Positions 38,457 to 46,212 of a DNA stretch of 64,000 nt are shown in pieces. The DNA comes from Actinomycetaceae bacterium. Lineage in GTDB: Bacteria; Actinomycetota; Actinomycetes; Actinomycetales; Actinomycetaceae. The translations under genes were made by a program, and so were the position numbers. The stretch is taken from the NCBI GenBank assembly GCA_030537735.1, contig JAUNVG010000003.1, forward strand, positions 62,001 to 126,000, given 5' to 3'. The notes below the pieces were generated by a model, which did no database searches, had not been told where the DNA came from, and saw nothing but the letters and a program-made list of their open reading frames with translations. Numbering within the stretch: the stretch's first letter is position 1; each line of letters begins with the position of its first letter.

Positions 38457-39047
38457 ATGAGTCAAACTTCTTCCGCCCCGGGTCAAAGCCCGCGCCCCCA
38501 CGACCGAGCCGATCACAGCGGTGCAACTGGCGTTGGTGCTTTCAAACGCGCCACCCGCGCCTCGGTGGTATTGGGTGCCACCTGGCTGCTTGCCGCCTGC
38601 TCTCCGCCGGTGGATTTAGATATGTCCCTGCCACTGCAAGACGGACAGTTCGTAGGCCAGTCCAACCCCGATGAACAGGGAGCGGTGGGCACAGTAACCA
38701 TCGACGTTGAGGGCGGGAAAATTGTTTCCACCCGCTACGAAACCGTGGCCGCCGACGGACACGTAAAGGACGAAGACTACGGTAAGACCAAGGCTGGGGA
38801 GATTGGCAACAAAGAGTTCTACGCCCGCGCCCAGGCTGCGGTGGAGTCCTACGCACAGTATTCGCAGGCACTGGTAGAGAAGCAAAACCCCACAGAAGTC
38901 GACGTAATCTCAGGCGCCACAGTGGCCCATTCACAGTTCCTCCAAGCCGCGGTGCGCGCCATTTTAGCGGCGCAAGGGCAAGAAGACACCGGCCAGGCAG
39001 ATAGCATTAACCTACCCAGCTTGGAACTGGATGAAACTGACTATTAA
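38457..39047 (+). CDS. FMN-binding domain lipoprotein
   Basis: 196 residues. A 30-residue polar leader precedes the signal helix and lipobox LLAAC (Cys48). The FMN_bind domain follows (VGTVTIDVEGGKIVSTRY) and ends with the flavinylation-type motif DVISGATVAHSQF, where Thr155 would take a covalent FMN from ApbE. It probably passes electrons at the outer face of the membrane. It is immediately followed by the ApbE gene. Confidence 0.88.
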   Translation: MSQTSSAPGQSPRPHDRADHSGATGVGAFKRATRASVVLGATWLLAACSPPVDLDMSLPLQDGQFVGQSNPDEQGAVGTVTIDVEGGKIVSTRYETVAADGHVKDEDYGKTKAGEIGNKEFYARAQAAVESYAQYSQALVEKQNPTEVDVISGATVAHSQFLQAAVRAILAAQGQEDTGQADSINLPSLELDETDY

Positions 39048-39073
39048 ACACCTGCCAGCTAAGGGAGGGTAGG

Positions 39074-40093
39074 GTGCAAACTTCACGCGCGGTGGTTTCC
39101 TCCCCCGGCGCTAACTTCCACACGGTTTTCCCCGCCCTCGGCACCACTGTGGAAGTACGTAGTCAAGGTCCAGCCGACCCCGACCTGGTTGCGCACCTGC
39201 AAGCCGAGGTGGAACGCTACGAATCCGCTTGGTCGAAGTTCCGCCCCGATTCGGAAGTGTGCCAACTAAACCAAGCCGCCGGTTCAAACCGGTGGATACC
39301 AGTTAGCGACGCCACCAGGGGTCTACTTCTGACCAGTATGGAACTCAGCCGCCAAACCGGCATGTTTTTCCGCCCCACCATCGGGGCGCTGTCGCAACTG
39401 TGGCAAGTAAAACCCTGGCTGGCGCAAATTGCGGCGGGGCTGACACCAAAGCTACCTACCGCAGCCGAAGTGGAGGAAGCGCGGCAAGCCAGCGCACTGG
39501 ATAACCTGCTTTTCGACGGCGCCAGCAGCTTCCAGCTGCGCCGCGGGGCAAGTATTGACTTAGGAGGGGTAGCCAAAGGCTGGATCGCCGATGCCCTAAG
39601 GGATCTAATGAAAGCCGCCGGCAGGCAAGACGTTTTAGTGTCTATTGGTTCATCCTCCCTGGCGGCCGCCGGCTCCAGCCCCGCCCAGCGCCCCTGGAAA
39701 GTAGGGATCGCCGCACTCACCCCCAAATTCGCGCAGGCCACTGGAAGCACGGGGCAGGCAGCTGGAAGCACGGGGCAGGCGGTAGCTGGTACTGCCACCT
39801 TGCTGGACGCTAGTTTGGCGACCTCGGGAGATAATCTTCAGCAACTACCTACCCTTTGGGAAGGGCAAAAGGTTCATCACCTAGTGGATCCTTCAACCGG
39901 CTACCCCAGCCAGTCACAAGTGCGACAAGCCAGCGTAATCGCCCGTAATGGTGTGGTGGCAGAGATCCTTGCCAGCACCCTGGTAGTAACCGGTGATCCA
40001 GGCAGCTTGCAGCGCCGCCTGCCACAAGCAGACTTCCACTGGATGCTGGTAACTGATGAAGAAGTCACCACCAGTGAAGGCTGGCCACGCTAA
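39074..40093 (+). CDS. ApbE-family FAD:protein FMN transferase
   Basis: 339 residues. Family motifs: FPALGTTVEV at the N-terminus, ASIDLGGVAKGWIAD, the metal-binding LATSGDNLQ and HLVDPSTGYP. The glycine-rich VSIGSSSLAAAG replaces the usual VNxGG. A 21-bp duplication (39741-39782) encodes a Gly/Ser/Thr/Ala repeat. No signal peptide or lipobox is evident. Probably flavinylates the preceding lipoprotein. Last gene of the iron operon. Confidence 0.86.
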   Translation: MQTSRAVVSSPGANFHTVFPALGTTVEVRSQGPADPDLVAHLQAEVERYESAWSKFRPDSEVCQLNQAAGSNRWIPVSDATRGLLLTSMELSRQTGMFFRPTIGALSQLWQVKPWLAQIAAGLTPKLPTAAEVEEARQASALDNLLFDGASSFQLRRGASIDLGGVAKGWIADALRDLMKAAGRQDVLVSIGSSSLAAAGSSPAQRPWKVGIAALTPKFAQATGSTGQAAGSTGQAVAGTATLLDASLATSGDNLQQLPTLWEGQKVHHLVDPSTGYPSQSQVRQASVIARNGVVAEILASTLVVTGDPGSLQRRLPQADFHWMLVTDEEVTTSEGWPR

Positions 40094-40179
40094 CTACCCT
40101 CGCCCGGCCCACCGACCCCATTCAGGCTCGACCCGCACGCGAAAAGGCACTATTCACGACCGGGGCGGCTACCGCCTCG

Positions 40180-41304
40180 TCAGTGTGGATCGTAGGGGGA
40201 AACCACCATATCTACCCGCTGTAAGTCTTTCACTTCCAAATACCCGGTGGTCGCCATGGTGCGGCGCAACGAACCCACGTAGTTCACGGTGCCATCCGCA
40301 CGTGAGGACGGTCCTAGGAGGATCTCTTCTAAACTGCCCACGGTCCCGACGTGGACGCGGTGGCCTCGCGGTACCTCCGGGTGGTGAGCCTCCGAACCCC
40401 AGTGCCAGCCTCGCCCGGGAGCTTCCGTGGCGCGCGCCAAGGCGGCCCCCAACATCACCGCATCCGCTCCGCAGCCAATAACTTTCGACAGGTCACCGCT
40501 GCGGCCAATTCCCCCGTCGGCAATGACGTGAACGTAGCGTCCGCCCGACTCATCCAGGTAGTCACGCCGCGCTGCCGCCACGTCCGCCACCGCGGTAGCC
40601 ATGGGGGCGTGGATTCCCAGCAACTGGCGGGTGGAGTGCGCTGCTCCCCCGCCGAAGCCGACCAGCACTCCCGCCGCGCCGGTACGCATTAGGTGTAGCG
40701 CCGCAGTGTAGGTCGCCACCCCGCCGACAACGACCGGCACGTCCAGTTCATAGATGAAGCGTTTGAGATTCAAGGGCTGCTGGCGCGAAGACACGTGTTC
40801 AGCCGAAACCGTGGTGCCGCGAATGACGAATAAGTCCACCCCCGCGTCCACCACCGTGCGCCAGTATTTACGGGTGCGTTGGGGGGAGAGTTTGCCGGCC
40901 ACCACCACTCCGGCATCGCGTATCTGCTGCAGCCGCTGTCCGATTAAATCTTCTTTTATGGGTTCGGCGTAGATCTGTTGCAGCCGCTGGTTAGATGCGC
41001 CTTCCGGGAGGGAATAAATCTCTTCGTAAATGGGGGCAGGGTCTTGGTAACGAGTCCACAGCCCCTCTAAGTCAAGCACCCCAATGCCACCGAGTTTGCC
41101 CAGCGCGATCACGGTTTCTGGACTCATCGCCGAATCCATGGGAGCCCCCAGGATCGGCATGTCCACGTGGTAGGCGTCGATCTGCCAAGACACTGACACG
41201 TCCTCGGGATCGCGGGTGCGCCGCGATGGCACCAACGCCACGTCGTCCAGGGTGTAGGCGCGGCGCGCGCGTTTGCCGCGTCCGATTTCGATTTCGTTAC
41301 TCAT
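40180..41304 (-). CDS. guaB3: GuaB3-family IMP dehydrogenase-related protein
   Basis: 374 residues: an IMPDH/GMP reductase TIM barrel with no CBS domains. It begins with the family-typical IEIGRGKRARRAYTLDDVALVPS and keeps LGAPMDSAMSPETV and IADGGIGRSGD. The loop that carries the catalytic Cys in IMPDH reads FGGGAAHSTR here, without Cys. Function may therefore differ from IMP oxidation. The classical guaB is at 51966-53468. Converges with the iron operon. Confidence 0.88.
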   Translation of the reverse strand: MSNEIEIGRGKRARRAYTLDDVALVPSRRTRDPEDVSVSWQIDAYHVDMPILGAPMDSAMSPETVIALGKLGGIGVLDLEGLWTRYQDPAPIYEEIYSLPEGASNQRLQQIYAEPIKEDLIGQRLQQIRDAGVVVAGKLSPQRTRKYWRTVVDAGVDLFVIRGTTVSAEHVSSRQQPLNLKRFIYELDVPVVVGGVATYTAALHLMRTGAAGVLVGFGGGAAHSTRQLLGIHAPMATAVADVAAARRDYLDESGGRYVHVIADGGIGRSGDLSKVIGCGADAVMLGAALARATEAPGRGWHWGSEAHHPEVPRGHRVHVGTVGSLEEILLGPSSRADGTVNYVGSLRRTMATTGYLEVKDLQRVDMVVSPYDPH

Positions 41305-41429
41305 ATTCCCATCTTAGGGGCTAAGGGGCGCCGCTAGGGTTTGTCTGCGGCGGGCGCTATGCTGAAGTGGGAACGCTTCCGCCCCTTGGTTTCAGGGAGC
41401 TTTATCGCCGTGAGAATGAGAGTTTGTAC

Positions 41430-42125
41430 ATGTCTTGGAGTGAGCAACCCCTGGTTGGTTTCGACACGGAAACCACCGGGGTGGATCCGCAGTCCTCACG
41501 GCTGGTGACCGCCGCCATTATCGTGCGCGAGGACGGGGCGGACCGTAAACGCACATGGCTGGCTAACCCGGGGGTGGAGATCCCCGTGGCGGCTTCCCAG
41601 GTGCATGGGGTGACCACCGAGTATGCGCGCGCCCACGGCGCAGATCCCAAACAGGTGTTAGAAGAAGTCGCCTCCCTGCTTACCGCCCATCTTCTGGCGG
41701 GGCATCCGGTGGTGGCTTTCAACGCCAAGTACGACCTGGAGTTAATGGAGGCTGAACTGACTCGCCACGGCCTGCCCACCCTCACGCAGCGGCTGGGCCG
41801 GCTCCTACCGGTGATAGACCCCCTGGTGTTAGACCGAGCTCTAGATCGCTGGCGCAAAGGCAAACGCACGCTTTCGGACGTGGCGGCGCTGTACGGGGTG
41901 CGGGTTCCCGGTGAGGCTCACAACGCGGACGTAGACGTGCTGTTGGCGTTGGGTGTGGCTCAGGAAATCGCCAGGCGCTACCCCAATATTGCGCAGTTAT
42001 CGGCACTGGAGTTACACCATTTCCAAGTAGATGCCTACCGCGACTGGGCGCAGGGTTTCATCCAGTTCCGGCGCCACTCCAATCCGCAGTTCACCATGTC
42101 CACGAAGTGGCCGCTGCAGGATTAA
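41430..42125 (+). CDS. 3'-5' exonuclease, DnaQ/DEDDh family
   Basis: 231 residues from ATG 41430. The DEDDh motifs are FDTETTG, AFNAKYDLELM and the final HNADVDVLLALGV. Standalone exonuclease, not a polymerase subunit with PHP or BRCT domains. Role in DNA proofreading or nucleotide clean-up is inferred. Confidence 0.9.
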   Translation: MSWSEQPLVGFDTETTGVDPQSSRLVTAAIIVREDGADRKRTWLANPGVEIPVAASQVHGVTTEYARAHGADPKQVLEEVASLLTAHLLAGHPVVAFNAKYDLELMEAELTRHGLPTLTQRLGRLLPVIDPLVLDRALDRWRKGKRTLSDVAALYGVRVPGEAHNADVDVLLALGVAQEIARRYPNIAQLSALELHHFQVDAYRDWAQGFIQFRRHSNPQFTMSTKWPLQD

Positions 42126-42148
42126 GTCCTTTCCCAGCGCTGACAGAA

Positions 42149-42191
42149 GAAGGCTGGCTCCCCTGCGGCTACCGCAGTTCAGCCAGCCTTC
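42149..42191. terminator. Bidirectional hairpin between exonuclease and gpsA-like gene
   Basis: Arms 42149-42159 and 42181-42191, perfect 11 bp (GAAGGCTGGCT), with a nested CTGCGG/CCGCAG stem. On the plus strand it ends in CCTT. It lies between converging genes. Confidence 0.7.
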
Positions 42192-42223
42192 CTTACTGTT
42201 GGCCCGTTAGTGGCCGGCGGTCT

Positions 42224-43294
42224 CTACACCCCAGAGCCGCTAGCTCCGAAGAAGCTATCCCAAGGTACGTTCACGGCCTGGTCTTTGCCCACTACTTCAT
42301 ACAGGTGCCGCAGCAGCGGGAACTGCTGGGCGTCGACTTTACCTGCAGCGGTGAGGGTTTCTAGGGCTTTGCCGATCACGGCGATGGCGGCGGCGCCCTC
42401 TAAGGTGACCCCCGGCATTTGGCTGCGAGCTTGACTGAAAGTCATACCCGCCCCCACTAGGCGTCCGCACTTGACGTTGCGCCCGCCCATGGAGGTGACG
42501 AAGCAGTCCCCCACCCCGGGTAGCCCCAGCGCGGTGGCGCGATCGCAGCCGAAGTAGTCCATCCACTGCGTCATTTCGATGGCGGCTTGTCCAAAGAGCG
42601 CTGCCCCGTAGTTGAAGTTCACGTACTTTTCACGCGAATCCGGTCCCATGGCATCCAGCACCCCATCCATGAAACCGGCGCCGAAGGCGTAGCAGTTCTT
42701 AGTGGCGGCGCACACCTCCACCCCCACGAAGTCGGTGCTGGTCCACACGTGGTAGAAGTCGGTGGCGAACATCTTGCGCCAGGTGTCAAGCGCTTCTTGG
42801 TTTTTACCGGTGAACACCACGCAGGTGTGTCGGCGAATGGCGACTTCCCCTGCGATTGAAGGCCCCGCAATGGCGCTAATGGTGATTTGGCTTCGCAGTT
42901 CTTCGGGTAGTTCACTGGCGAGGACGTCAGGCAGGATAGACAAGTTGCCGTCCTCGTCCGCTTCCATTCCCTTGGCAAGGGTAATCAGGTGGGTTCCCGG
43001 GCGCAGTAGCTTCGCCAGTTGCTGCCCTGCCCAGTGCACGCCGAAAGAGTTCACGCCACTCATTACGAACTGCGCGTCTTGGAAGGCTTCTTCGGCTTCT
43101 TCCAACTGATAGGCGGTGGTGCCTTCGGGAAGCTTCAGGTCCAGTCGCGGGTGCACCCCCGTGGCTTTAATGGAGTCAATGATTTCGCGATCCAGGTGGG
43201 TTCCCACCAGTTTCACTTGGTGGCCGTTGTCGGCCAGAGGGGTGGCCAGGGCGCTTGCCATGATGCCGGCGCCGAGTACTACGACAGTTGCCAT
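42224..43294 (-). CDS. GpsA-family NAD(P)-dependent glycerol-3-phosphate dehydrogenase homologue
   Basis: 356 residues from ATG 43294, with GGAGAACCCCC upstream. Rossmann motif VVLGAGIMASALATPLAD, substrate-loop IAGPSIAGEVA (where GpsA usually has GPSFA), catalytic-Lys segment ATKNCYAFGAGF and GLPGVGDCFVTS. Divergent from the sugar-phosphate operon and sharing its control region, it may oxidise a polyol phosphate related to that pathway and not serve lipid synthesis. Substrate is unproven. Confidence 0.85.
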   Translation of the reverse strand: MATVVVLGAGIMASALATPLADNGHQVKLVGTHLDREIIDSIKATGVHPRLDLKLPEGTTAYQLEEAEEAFQDAQFVMSGVNSFGVHWAGQQLAKLLRPGTHLITLAKGMEADEDGNLSILPDVLASELPEELRSQITISAIAGPSIAGEVAIRRHTCVVFTGKNQEALDTWRKMFATDFYHVWTSTDFVGVEVCAATKNCYAFGAGFMDGVLDAMGPDSREKYVNFNYGAALFGQAAIEMTQWMDYFGCDRATALGLPGVGDCFVTSMGGRNVKCGRLVGAGMTFSQARSQMPGVTLEGAAAIAVIGKALETLTAAGKVDAQQFPLLRHLYEVVGKDQAVNVPWDSFFGASGSGV

Positions 43295-43352
43295 GGGGGT
43301 TCTCCTTGGGGGTTTATATTTTGGTTTCGCTTCAGTAGAGACATGCGCAATG

Positions 43353-43366
43353 GTGATACATATCAC
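43353..43366. promoter_or_regulatory. Palindromic operator candidate GTGATACATATCAC
   Basis: A perfect inverted repeat (GTGATA, CA, TATCAC) between the divergent gpsA-like gene and the operon starting at 43482. A second, AACAC-N5-GTGTT, lies about 25 bp on. Both sit where a repressor could control both promoters. No regulator gene is nearby. Confidence 0.5.
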
Positions 43367-43481
43367 GTTAGTTGTAAAACTCAACCAAAAGTAACACCAT
43401 TAGTGTTGATTTTACCGCTCTGTCTGATATTTTTGTAGTGTCTGGTTACTCACCCACGACTAACCCAAGGAAGGGAAACAA

Positions 43482-43985
43482 ATGGGACTACGAATCGTTG
43501 TCGCCGCTGACATCGCCGGATACGACTACAAGGAAGCCCTTAAAAAAGATCTAGAAGCTGACCCTCGCGTCAGTGAAGTCATTGACGCTGGTGTGGGGGC
43601 CGGCGAAGACATCGACTACCCCCACGTCGCGGTGAAAGCCGCTCGTATGATTGCCGACGGCAAGGCCGACCGCGGCCTCTTCGTCTGCGGCACCGGAATG
43701 GGAGTGGCCATGGCCGCCAACAAGGTGCCCGGTATTCGCGCTTCGGTGGCGCACGACTCGTTCTCCGTCGAACGCCTAGTGCTGTCAAACAACGCCCAGG
43801 TGCTGACCTTCGGGCAGCGGGTAATCGGCTTGCAACTGGCGCGCCGCTTAGCCAAGGAATGGTTGGGGTATGAGTTTGACCCCTCCTCGGCATCCGCACC
43901 CAAAGTGGCCGCGCTCGAATCATACGAAACCGAAAAGACCGCTCCTGAAGCCGAAGAAATCGGTGGCTGCGGTTGCGGCTGCTAA
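43482..43985 (+). CDS. RpiB/LacAB-family sugar-phosphate isomerase (DerI-like)
   Basis: 167 residues. Aldose-ketose isomerase of the RpiB family: [14 protein letters not shown] at the start (RpiB usually has DHAG), the catalytic-loop [19 protein letters not shown] and the segment [24 protein letters not shown], which I associate with D-erythrulose-4-phosphate isomerases (DerI) more than with ribose-5-phosphate isomerase. It has an unusual tail ending GGCGCGC. AAGGAAGGG ribosome binding site. First gene of the catabolic operon. Confidence 0.85.
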   Translation: MGLRIVVAADIAGYDYKEALKKDLEADPRVSEVIDAGVGAGEDIDYPHVAVKAARMIADGKADRGLFVCGTGMGVAMAANKVPGIRASVAHDSFSVERLVLSNNAQVLTFGQRVIGLQLARRLAKEWLGYEFDPSSASAPKVAALESYETEKTAPEAEEIGGCGCGC

Positions 43986-44067
43986 AGCGTCGGCCACGCC
44001 CTCGCCCGCACTGCCCCTGGCCGCCGCCTCTGGCGGTGGGAGCGCTAGTGGAAGAGGCAAAAAAGAC

Positions 44068-44085
44068 TTGGCGTTAAGGCGCCAA
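44068..44085. promoter_or_regulatory. Intercistronic hairpin 1
   Basis: TTGGCG (44068-44073) pairs with CGCCAA (44080-44085) in the 238-bp gap between the isomerase and membrane-protein genes. It may be a processing or attenuation structure. Confidence 0.35.
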
Positions 44086-44182
44086 AATAAGACGATTACG
44101 AGAGGTAGGCGAAGCCGGAGAAGGCGGCGGCTAGTTCAAGTAATCACCCAAACACACGCGACCTGGTCGCATCCTGAAAACC

Positions 44183-44202
44183 CGATAGCGAAGACGCTAT
44201 CG
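44183..44202. promoter_or_regulatory. Intercistronic hairpin 2
   Basis: A perfect 8-bp stem, CGATAGCG-AAGA-CGCTATCG, ending 22 bp before the membrane protein ATG and just before its AAAAAGG ribosome binding site. It could stabilise the downstream mRNA or control translation. Confidence 0.45.
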
Positions 44203-44223
44203 CTCATCTAAAAAGGTGTACAA

Positions 44224-45174
44224 ATGACTGCTATTGAGAGTTGGACTCTATTTGGAGACTTCAACCTGCTTTGGTTCATCGTATCCGCAGCGGGAGGTTT
44301 CTTCGCCGCCGCCATTGGCGCTAACCTGGCCTTCGGTTTCACCGGTATCGCCATCCTCATCGGATTGGGGATAGCTGCCGCCACCGGGAACACCGGAGTT
44401 ATCGACATCGTGGCCTTCGGCCCCATCTTCGGCCCTCACGTGGCCTTCGCCGGCGCCGCCGCCGCCGTAGCCTACGCCGCTAAAACCGGGGAACTGGTTA
44501 AAACCGGGAAAGGTAAAGACCTGAATACCGCCATGGCGGGACTTGGGCGCCCCGACGTGCTCCTAGTCGGCTCCGTCTTCGGAATGGGTGGCTACACCGT
44601 TAAAGAAATCATCGCCATGATCCCGTGGTTCGGTTCCCACACCGACGCCGTGGCGCTGACGGTAATGCTGTCGGCCTTCGTCGTGCGTCTAATGTTCGGA
44701 AAGACCGGAATCTTCAACTGGATCGCCAACCCCACCGACGAGCACTGCTGGGTACCCTGGCAGCAAGAACCCAAACAGTACCTAACCCTCGGCCCCCTCG
44801 CCGGCCTGCTGGGCGCCACCATCGCGCTAGTGTTCTCCCTGGTGGTACCAGACCTTGCCGGAAGCGCACACATCCTGCCGTTCGCGTTCTCCGCCGTGTG
44901 TATCATCATCATTTCCCTCGGCGTCACCGTACCGGTAACCCATCACATCACCATTATCGCCGGCCTGGCAGCAGTCACCTTCATGCCGATCGTGGGCGAA
45001 AACGTCCTACTAGCCCTGCTGGTAGGAACCATTTTCGGTGTACTTTCCGCCGCCCTCGCCGAACAGGCCAACCGCCTGCTGCACTCGCGCGGCGACACCC
45101 ACATTGATCCCCCGGCAACCGCCATCTGGATCCTCACCGTAGTGATCCTAGCTATTGGCTCCTTCGCCGGATAA
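44224..45174 (+). CDS. Multi-pass membrane protein, candidate permease of the catabolic operon
   Basis: 316 residues with about nine or ten hydrophobic helices, Gly/Ala-rich, and polar loops carrying HCWVPWQQEP and HSRGDTHIDPPA. I do not recognise a transporter family and no ABC or PTS component is nearby. It is the only transport-like protein in an operon of sugar-phosphate enzymes, so a substrate permease is the simplest guess. Confidence 0.72.
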   Translation: MTAIESWTLFGDFNLLWFIVSAAGGFFAAAIGANLAFGFTGIAILIGLGIAAATGNTGVIDIVAFGPIFGPHVAFAGAAAAVAYAAKTGELVKTGKGKDLNTAMAGLGRPDVLLVGSVFGMGGYTVKEIIAMIPWFGSHTDAVALTVMLSAFVVRLMFGKTGIFNWIANPTDEHCWVPWQQEPKQYLTLGPLAGLLGATIALVFSLVVPDLAGSAHILPFAFSAVCIIIISLGVTVPVTHHITIIAGLAAVTFMPIVGENVLLALLVGTIFGVLSAALAEQANRLLHSRGDTHIDPPATAIWILTVVILAIGSFAG

Positions 45175-45193
45175 AGACACCCGGAAAACAGCT

Positions 45194-45235
45194 GCGGGTG
45201 CCGCAGTTATCCGCAAGGCTTAGCCCGGCACCCGC
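45194..45235. promoter_or_regulatory. Intercistronic hairpin before the HAD phosphatase gene
   Basis: GCGGGTGCCG (45194-45203) pairs with CGGCACCCGC (45226-45235), 20 bp after the membrane protein stop. It may act as a partial terminator or processing site that lowers downstream expression. Confidence 0.5.
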
Positions 45236-45270
45236 ACTTGCAAACACCGCCGCCACAACGGGAGGACACT

Positions 45271-46131
45271 TTGAGTCAGACAACCGCGCTAACATTCCCC
45301 ACCGAGTTCTACGACGCCTACATCTTCGACATGGACGGCACCATCTACCTGGGTGATGAACTACTGCCCGGCGTCAAACGCCTCATTGAGGAACTACGCC
45401 GCCGCCACATACCGGTGCGATACCTGTCGAATAACCCCACCAAAGACCCCCAAGCTTACGTGGAAAAACTCGCTAAACTCGGGCTGCCGACGGATATAAA
45501 AGACATCGCCAACACCGTGGTGACCATGACGAACTGGTTGGTGGCCAACCACCCCGACGCCGTGGTCTACCCCATCGCGGAACAGCCGCTGATTGATGCT
45601 TTCAAGGCCGCCGGGCTGAAGATGAGTGAGGACCCCAGTCAGATTGACATCGTGGTGGCTTCCTACGACCGGACGTTTACCTACGAAAAACTACAGATCG
45701 CTTTCGACGCCATCTGGTACCACAAGCGGGCACGGCTGGTGGCCACTAACCCCGACCGCTACTGCCCCTTCCCCGGAGGGCGCGGCGAACCAGACTGCGC
45801 CGCCATCATTGCCGCGATTGAGGCTTGTACTCAAACCAAGTGCGAAATGGTGATCGGAAAACCCAACCCCGCAATGCTCGAAGCCGCCATTAGCGGACTC
45901 GACGTCGATCCCACCCGCTGCGTGATGGTGGGCGACAGGCTTGGAACCGACATTCAAATGGCGGTGCGAACCGGCATGTACTCCGCCATGCCGCTGACTG
46001 GGGATTCCACTTTGGAAGAAGCACTCGCCCTCGACGAAAAAGACCGCCCCACCTTCATACTTGACCGGCTAGACCGGTTGGTTCCCGCCAAAGAGTGGGA
46101 AGAACTAGGGTGGAGCGAAAACGACGACTGA
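45271..46131 (+). CDS. HAD-IIA sugar-phosphate phosphatase (AraL/NagD-like)
   Basis: 286 residues from TTG 45271 with GGGAGGAC upstream. HAD motifs: FDMDGTIYLG (nucleophile), LSNNPTKDP (motif II), KPNPAMLEA (motif III Lys) and MVGDRLGTDIQMA (motif IV). The class IIA cap matches NagD/AraL phosphatases. In Bacillus subtilis araL lies next to araM in the arabinose operon; the same neighbours occur here, suggesting removal of toxic sugar or polyol phosphates. Confidence 0.88.
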   Translation: MSQTTALTFPTEFYDAYIFDMDGTIYLGDELLPGVKRLIEELRRRHIPVRYLSNNPTKDPQAYVEKLAKLGLPTDIKDIANTVVTMTNWLVANHPDAVVYPIAEQPLIDAFKAAGLKMSEDPSQIDIVVASYDRTFTYEKLQIAFDAIWYHKRARLVATNPDRYCPFPGGRGEPDCAAIIAAIEACTQTKCEMVIGKPNPAMLEAAISGLDVDPTRCVMVGDRLGTDIQMAVRTGMYSAMPLTGDSTLEEALALDEKDRPTFILDRLDRLVPAKEWEELGWSENDD

Positions 46132-46212
46132 CTGCGTGACTAAAGAGCGCGAAACTACCAACAGTAAAACCGAACCTGGAACTACCAGCAATGAAGCTGA
46201 AAGGATAACAAC

